Shown: positions 59,901-64,000 of the stretch, piece after piece | How positions within the stretch are numbered: position 1 is the first letter of the stretch | How the letters are laid out: each line of letters opens with the position of its first letter | Assembly (NCBI GenBank): GCA_964017195.1 | Contig: OZ024891.1 | Location: 8,491,682-8,555,681 of the forward strand | Source of the DNA: Siderastrea radians | Taxonomy: Eukaryota; Cnidaria; Anthozoa; Scleractinia; Rhizangiidae | DNA: 64,000 nt | Reading direction: 5' to 3' | Made by a program: the position numbers and the translations under genes | Notes under the pieces: model-generated | Databases searched by the model: none | What the model saw: the letters and a program-made list of their open reading frames with translations, nothing else | What the model was told of the DNA's origin: nothing

Positions 59901-62434
59901 AAACGTGAAGTTGTTTGTATATGTGTACACTGAGTTAAATAGGCTGACTTTTCTGATCGCTTGAATCAACGCATTTTGTCCAACTTTAAAATTCTATAAC
60001 ATCGCGTCAATAAATTTCCCCAAAAAATCCTTGTAGGAGGGAAAAGAACATCCCTTCTCCTCTTGAAGTCCACATTCTTGACGAATAATATTCGGTACCA
60101 CATACTTTTTTTAGGGGTTAAACTTGATATACTTTTTACCTAGTCAAAAGTATGTCGGATAAATTTAATTAGAGCTCGTAAATAAATGAGCAGAAATTGC
60201 TGAAATTGCTTTTGACATATATTTAAACATCGTTCTACAAGTTTGTTTAACTTTTATCGCTCTGGAATGCTTCATTTTGTCACGCGAAGCTTCGAGATTT
60301 GCCTTAAATTTTGAGCTTCAAAAGCGGTCTTTTGAGCGAATTCCGTTACTATCGATTTTCTTGAAAATAAATCGATATTCAGCCAAACGAACTATGCAGT
60401 GATTTGTTTCACATTAAGGTCTACCTAACATAAGAATATGAGCGGAATTGATTTTTGACCTGTTGCCACTAAATGTTTGACCGTTGGTAACATTCGCTCT
60501 TAAAGATTAACTACTTACACTCTTCGGGTTGTTCTCACGCAAAGGCGTTACACCACAAACAGATGAACGGGTGTCAAACATGTTAAGTTGGCTCCTACAA
60601 ACTTATTGCTGTTGGCTTTTCTATGTTTTTTAAACTATTGAAGAAACAGCAACAAATTCTCCTCTCACAGTTGTGATTGGTCATGCAGAGTGGTGTTACT
60701 GTGGTTTTGGCTTAAGGGCACTCAAGTGAAAACATATCCAGTTTGCTACCAATTTACCGTTAAAATTGAAGTTGTTTATGAGACGTTAAAATTAAAGTTG
60801 TTTATGAGACGTTGTTTAAAATATCTCGGGCCCGCCATCGTGAAATAACTGGGCCCTTGCCGTAAGTCACTTCCTGGAATACTAACGCGATTTGTTAGAA
60901 ACCCTTGAGCGATTGCTGTCACACGCGATGGTCGCCGGTCCCGTTATGCAAAGTACCAAGTGCTTACACAGGTAGCCCAAGATCATGAACTGAATCTTAC
61001 TAGTAAGCGGTATTCTCTATTTATAGACTTTGTATGGGAAAAAAGGCACTTAGGTTTTCAGATAAGAAATAGAGTCATGAATGTGGAAATAAACTTCACA
61101 TACCTCAAGATCGGTTTGTTACTGAGTCTTCTGTGCAATTTGGGCGCCATGCATGGCCACTTAAATCGAGTTTTTGGTTCAGTATTAAACAACACTCGCG
61201 TTTAACGAAGCAAAAACTCGCTTAAAATGGCCTGGCAGCCACATTACATAGAAGCCCAAAAACCTCCAACCTGAACTGAGTGAAGTTTATTTTAACACTC
61301 ATGGCTATATGTTAGCTTTGTAAACCTTGGTAAATTTCTCATAAAGGCTACAAATCGGGAATACTGCCATCGTGAAATGGGCCGCCTGTGTTACTAGGTA
61401 CAGATATCACTGAGCGATGGTCTGTCATTTTAAAACCTATGAAAGGTAATTCTACATTTGAGTCTGTGGCTGAAAGTTTTATATGTTACCATTCAAGCAA
61501 AACCTATTATTAAAGCAGCACTTTCCTCAGGTACATTCTATCTAAGCTATTGAGCAATTACTCTGGCAATATTTATGCTGTGCAAGGTGGTTCCAATTCT
61601 TGTGTCTGTGGATTAAATTCTAAAGTTAGATCTTAAGCTGTATCACGTTCGCACATCAGATTTCTGGCAAGGTTTTTAAACCTACGCATTAAAGTACGTA
61701 CACATTCCAATCGCAAAAGTAGTCTAAATAAATGACTGTTTGCTTTCCAGTGTGTGCACGTCTAATTAGGGTTTATGTTTAGTTCTTGTTCTCAGTAAAG
61801 TATAGCCCATCCCAGTTAGGAACTTTGCACAACCTGTGAAATTTGCGCTTTGGACGTAAATTAAACAATGTGGTGGCTTTATTTAAATATCAGCAGAGAA
61901 TGTAATTTTGCGTGACAAAGGCTATTCTTGTAACAGGGTGTCGCCATCATTCAGTGCCGGTAGGTCACGGAAGGTTAAACACGAAGGATCATTATCGACC
62001 TGGAAGACGATTCTTGAAAAATCAAAACCCACCATTTTAAAGTTATGTCTAAATACAAAATAACGAAGATAAATTCAGAAAACGGGATAATCTTTAAAGA
62101 TCAATCTTACCCTAGTTGTGTACAATTGTCTACATTGCACGCGTGGTCGATTTGATGCTAAAGCACATGCAAATTAGAAGCACTTAACTCTACCACTATC
62201 GATCTATTTCGGCTCACTCCGATACAAAAGCACCAAAATATATGATCTTCTACATACAGGCAAGTGAACCTTAATACCGATGCCAAGGCCATGTTAAGTA
62301 TTTATACCAAAAGCAAAACAAAGTTTCTTCTATTTACCTGCCGAAAATCGAGCTTGATATCCGTACAAAGCTGCCGATCCCGTCAAACCAGCGACCACAA
62401 AAGGTGTCACACTCCTCAGTCGAATCGCAGACAT
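44925..62434 (-). CDS. AIFM2: AIFM2/FSP1-like NAD(P)H:quinone oxidoreductase
   Basis: Minus-strand exons: 62338-62434, 52861-53043, 52186-52421, 51383-51587, 48584-48733, 45472-45675, 44925-45085. All phases agree (1,1,0,1,1,1) and give about 411 residues. This is a two-dinucleotide-fold flavoprotein. RVVIVGGGYGGIAAANKL at about residues 48-65 is the FAD-binding Rossmann motif. ELILATGTGGPFPAKLP follows. KIGVVGGGAVGVEIAGDI at about 178-195 is the NAD(P)H-binding motif. DVYAIGDCNDLPE near 313-325 is the C-terminal FAD contact. The C-terminus (WVFGDWFASKIKG, MQWKNMKQ) fits AIFM2 rather than AIFM1 or AIFM3. The family reduces ubiquinone and vitamin K at membranes and limits lipid peroxidation. 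The N-terminus has a hydrophobic segment (VTPFVVAGLTGSAALYGY, about 9-26) and no Gly2, unlike the myristoylated mammalian protein. It is slightly longer than the roughly 373-residue human protein. Introns 1, 4 and 5 are loaded with mobile DNA. Confidence 0.88.
45897..46364 (-). mobile_element. Penelope-like GIY-YIG endonuclease remnant (intron 5)
   Basis: On the minus strand, from about 46245 down to 45900, a broken frame encodes CEMDYIGETERSLKARVDNH and, after a frame change, REPEWFRRGIKEAIYIRQ with LQPPVNPPGRD. These match the GIY-YIG nuclease domain at the C-terminus of Penelope-like retroelements (YIG motif, Arg helix, E-A-IYI). No reverse transcriptase part is seen. Inverted arms of about 29 bp at 45897-45925 and 46336-46364 frame the fragment. 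Confidence 0.6.
46549..46576 (+). repeat. (ATT)n microsatellite
   Basis: About nine ATT units in intron 5. Confidence 0.9.
46691..48115 (+). mobile_element. Non-autonomous DNA transposon A, copy 1 (TA target)
   Basis: A 1,425 bp element with terminal inverted repeats, CAGTGTGTTGCCCAGTTTTC at the left and GGGCAACATACTG at the right. It is flanked by TA on both sides (46689-46690 and 48116-48117), as for Tc1/mariner-type insertions. The TGCCCAG/CTGGGC plus TTCGTAC/GTACGA motif recurs inside several times. ORFs are short and resemble no transposase. An inverted sister copy is at 54133-55556. Confidence 0.8.
49303..49438. repeat. 136 bp imperfect palindrome
   Basis: It starts CATGGAAAATGC and ends GCATTTTCCATG. 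Inner blocks GTACGATTTTTATTCAC and TCAGAAAAC also have complements, so the whole can form one long hairpin. Confidence 0.75.
49663..50988 (-). pseudogene. DUF3504/Crypton-type tyrosine recombinase pseudogene
   Basis: Read on the minus strand from the ATG at 50988, the pieces give a helical N-terminal core-binding region (RDVRLLKRFLKTKNEDRK), then LHFGLRGCQEHRDM (box I Arg, near 50480), then LRNHSGRKTMIQTL (HxxR, near 50067) with LSGH, and VENYST (candidate catalytic Tyr, near 49975). An acidic Ser-rich tail ends DSDDE. The frame is broken near 50590, near 50448 and near 50228, and by an in-frame TAG at 49990-49992. The order of motifs fits tyrosine recombinases of the DUF3504 (ZMYM2/KIAA1958-like) or Crypton type. 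It is not functional as read. Confidence 0.75.
51940..52110. repeat. Probable interspersed repeat fragment next to AIFM2 exon 3
   Basis: GGGCTGTGCTCTAGCAGACC followed by CCGGTGGCCTCAAGCTCGT is GC-richer than its surroundings. It looks like a dispersed-repeat start, with a second AGCTCTAGGGTTGAGCACCC-type segment in reverse about 80 bp later. Identity is uncertain. Confidence 0.3.
53215..53455. repeat. Degenerate AGGATC-rich repeat block
   Basis: Many variants of CAAGGATC, GATCCTTGA and CAGGATC in both orientations fill about 240 bp at the start of AIFM2 intron 1. Because the unit is nearly self-complementary, the block can fold in several ways. Confidence 0.5.
54133..55556 (-). mobile_element. 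Non-autonomous DNA transposon A, copy 2 (inverted)
   Basis: A 1,424 bp reverse-orientation copy of 46691-48115. Ends are CAGTATGTTGCCCAG and CTGGGCAACACACTG, flanked by TA (54131-54132 and 55557-55558). The two copies match along their whole length, including internal motif copies, with scattered substitutions. Confidence 0.8.
55635..57202 (+). repeat. Left arm of the 4.87 kb palindrome
   Basis: It starts TTAAGAGCAAATGTTGCC and ends TGTACATTTAACGCACAA. Its reverse complement recurs at 58937-60503 with only scattered differences and almost equal length (1,568 and 1,567 bp). The ORFs found in it, one of about 126 residues, appear mirrored in the other arm and do not resemble known proteins. 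Confidence 0.85.
57203..58936. other. Centre of the palindrome
   Basis: A 1.73 kb spacer between the arms. It has a (CGAC)n run and G-run at about 57397-57462, the Penelope-like remnant at 57671-58393, and otherwise no recognised feature. Confidence 0.5.
57671..58393 (+). mobile_element. Penelope-like element 3' end with GIY-YIG domain
   Basis: CDCQATYIGETGRN (about 57757-57800) continues, one frame over, as NVRLTEHKRATRNGDINNHI, then HHLKTNHRIDWD and QITLESWFTNLEQTPLNRC, up to a stop near 58080. This is the GIY-YIG nuclease and tail of a Penelope-like retroelement: YIG, Arg in the RLTEH helix, ESW Glu and the terminal Asn are visible. A tandem CGTCTGAA duplication near 57805 causes the frameshift. 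Inverted arms of 63 bp at 57671-57733 and 58331-58393 enclose it. No reverse transcriptase is present, so this is a truncated copy. Confidence 0.75.
58937..60503 (-). repeat. Right arm of the 4.87 kb palindrome
   Basis: Reverse complement of 55635-57202. It starts TTGTGCGTTAAATGTACA and ends GCTCTTAA. Confidence 0.85.
60504..62337. other. Remainder of AIFM2 intron 1
   Basis: AT-rich, with no exon supported on either strand. A 26 bp unit (GTTAAAATTGAAGTTGTTTA plus six bases) is tandemly duplicated at 60759-60810. Nothing else is identified. Confidence 0.4.
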
Positions 62435-63386
62435 TTTGTCTAAAGCCAAAAGTGCAAATGGCAGTGAAATATGAATGGAAATTAACGAAAGACTATTAGG
62501 CGACAACACACCAGCTCAACACGCGAAGCGAAAGCACTGTTGTTGAATATGCATAAAATATTCGAATTATGCAAATGATCGCTGACAAGGCAAACACAAG
62601 CTTGCGGGCACCCAGTGAAGGATTAAAGAAAAGTAAAATTATAGTAAGGCACTCATTCTTGCCCATCCGTTTTGACAGAAGTAAAATACGACATATTTCG
62701 GGGTCTAGAAATTTCCTTAGGAGGAGCCAGAAATTATCGGTCGAGGAGTAACACAATCAGAGATTTCGCTCGCATGGTAGCTGGAACGAAAGTAACGAGC
62801 AAACAAGAGATAAACGAAAGTCAATGCCAGCCAGGACTCGAGCTCGGGACTCGAGCTCGGAACTCGAACTCAGGACTCGAGCTCGGGACTCGCCTTTTTT
62901 TATTTTTTTATTTTTTATTTTATTTTTTCACGTGCGTATTAGCTTTTGAGCAACAAACTATTGTGTTAACAATGTTTTATTTTATTTCAATCATAATGGT
63001 AACAGTCCTACTTTTAAAGCTCAACATCAGAACTGGTGACAAATTTCGTTACAAGTATTAGTGACATTTTAACCTATCACAAAAACTTTGTAAATACTCT
63101 AGAACAAAACACAACGAGATGGGATGAGATGAGATTACTGGTTAAATGTGTATATATGCTTAGCTTACATGTATGTGAGACAACTCAACAGCTAGTTTTC
63201 AGGTATTGCACATAAAATGAAAAATTTAAAATAACTGAAATTGACAGCTTGTCTACACTGTATACACAACAACTAAAGTTAGCATTAGCCCTTCACCCCT
63301 AAAACTGTCCAGGATCTTATAATTTTTTCTCTTTAAAATAACACTGCAACATTGTTACAACGATCCAGAAAACAAAATGACTGTAC
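62435..63386. other. Upstream region of AIFM2 and 3' region of the right-edge gene
   Basis: This should contain the AIFM2 promoter and 5' UTR on the minus strand. Its only clear structure is the CTCGAG-rich minisatellite at 62832-62894, followed by a T-rich tract. No exon is supported. Confidence 0.4.
62832..62894 (+). repeat. GGACTCGAGCTC minisatellite
   Basis: About five units of GGACTCGAGCTCG or close variants lie in tandem roughly 400 bp upstream of the AIFM2 start. The unit contains overlapping XhoI- and SacI-type palindromes, so the array can pair with itself. Confidence 0.75.
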
Positions 63387-64000
63387 CTGAATACTGATGT
63401 GATCAAGTCATCCTCGCTTTCTGTGCTGCCTCTAAAACATTAATGAATTCAACACTAACAAAATGACAATGAGTAAAAAACCTTTAGTAAATTTATCTCA
63501 GAAGAGTATAACTTGCTTACCCTTCAGAGAACTGTTCATTTTGTTTTTCATCATCTCCCTATCAAAGTGCAAAAAAACAAAGAAAGTACTTCACCTTTGA
63601 CTTTAACATTGCTTATATTTTCCTTTGAAAACTGCTGCCATCCTGTGTGATGTTTTTTGGGGGGTTTTGGTTTCTTTGTTAGTGTCGTATTTTGAATTGG
63701 TACTGTTTCCTTGTTTTGGTATCACCATTGAAAAGCCCAAAACTCTCTTGACTCCTCTAAGCCATAATACATGGATATAAATAGTGCTATACTTATAAAG
63801 TGCTATATGCTATACTTACTGAGTCTAATTCGGTCAGATCTATGTGTGTTACCTAGAAAATAAATTTAGAATATAAAAACAACATAAAGGAATAAATTAA
63901 AAACAACAATAGTTATATCACAATATCACAAGCCAATTCGGTGACACTTGCCTCTTTAGCTATCTACCATGTCATATTTATCCCATACGAGCTTGTGAAA
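63387..64000 (-). CDS. Partial minus-strand gene at right edge (short acidic exons)
   Basis: Read on the minus strand: exon 63968-64000 (edge; weak GTAGAT donor), 63820-63852 (VTHIDLTELDS), 63521-63558 (GDDEKQNEQFSEG), 63387-63431 (GSTESEDDLITSVF). The three inner exons have clean tag or ag acceptors and GTAAG or GTACAG donors, and join in phase (0, 0, 2). The product is an acidic, Ser/Glu-rich linker. The protein family is not recognisable from so little. If the last donor is not used, the frame continues for about 20 hydrophobic residues to a TAA near 63317. The 5' part lies outside the window. Confidence 0.45.

Overview
This window is animal nuclear DNA. Genes are split into many short exons by AT-rich introns with GT/AG borders, the reading phase is conserved across every junction, and the introns carry hairpin-type DNA elements, a tRNA-derived SINE, Penelope-like remnants and microsatellites. 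The gene content (a SEA-domain membrane mucin, a KIAA1549-type protein, an AIFM2/FSP1-type oxidoreductase) and the repeat style suggest a cnidarian, probably an anthozoan such as a stony coral. That assignment is inference, since no species marker is visible.

Layout. (1) Positions 3-814 (+) are the last two coding exons of an unrecognised gene that enters from the left. (2) Positions 3063-8821 (+) hold a complete three-exon gene for a Ser/Thr-rich, mucin-like membrane protein of about 1,293 residues, with an N-terminal membrane segment, a juxtamembrane SEA domain and a second membrane segment. (3) Positions 12957-42982 (+) hold a 24-exon gene for a protein of about 3,928 residues. It has a signal peptide, a very long Ser/Thr-rich ectodomain with three copies of a folded module, one transmembrane helix, and a cytoplasmic tail of about 860 residues. 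I read it as a KIAA1549/KIAA1549L (UPF0606, DUF3827) relative. (4) Positions 44925-62434 (-) hold a seven-exon AIFM2/FSP1-like NAD(P)H:quinone oxidoreductase of about 411 residues, convergent with the previous gene. (5) Positions 63387-64000 (-) hold a few short exons of a further minus-strand gene that leaves the window on the right.

The AIFM2 introns are heavily invaded. Two inverted 1.42 kb copies of a TA-flanked transposon (46691-48115 and 54133-55556) bracket exons 2-5. A 4.87 kb palindrome with 1.57 kb arms (55635-60503) encloses a Penelope-like GIY-YIG remnant. A decayed DUF3504/Crypton-type tyrosine recombinase with flanking direct and inverted repeats lies in intron 4. A second GIY-YIG remnant lies in intron 5.

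The most interesting signals are the threefold, intron-phase-matched duplication of the ectodomain module in the KIAA1549-like gene; a pair of phase-compatible, apparently mutually exclusive exons near its 3' end; the two-membrane-segment SEA mucin; nested hairpins at 35879-36518; and the inverted repeats that could flip the core of the AIFM2 gene. No prokaryotic features, CRISPR arrays or rRNA genes were seen.
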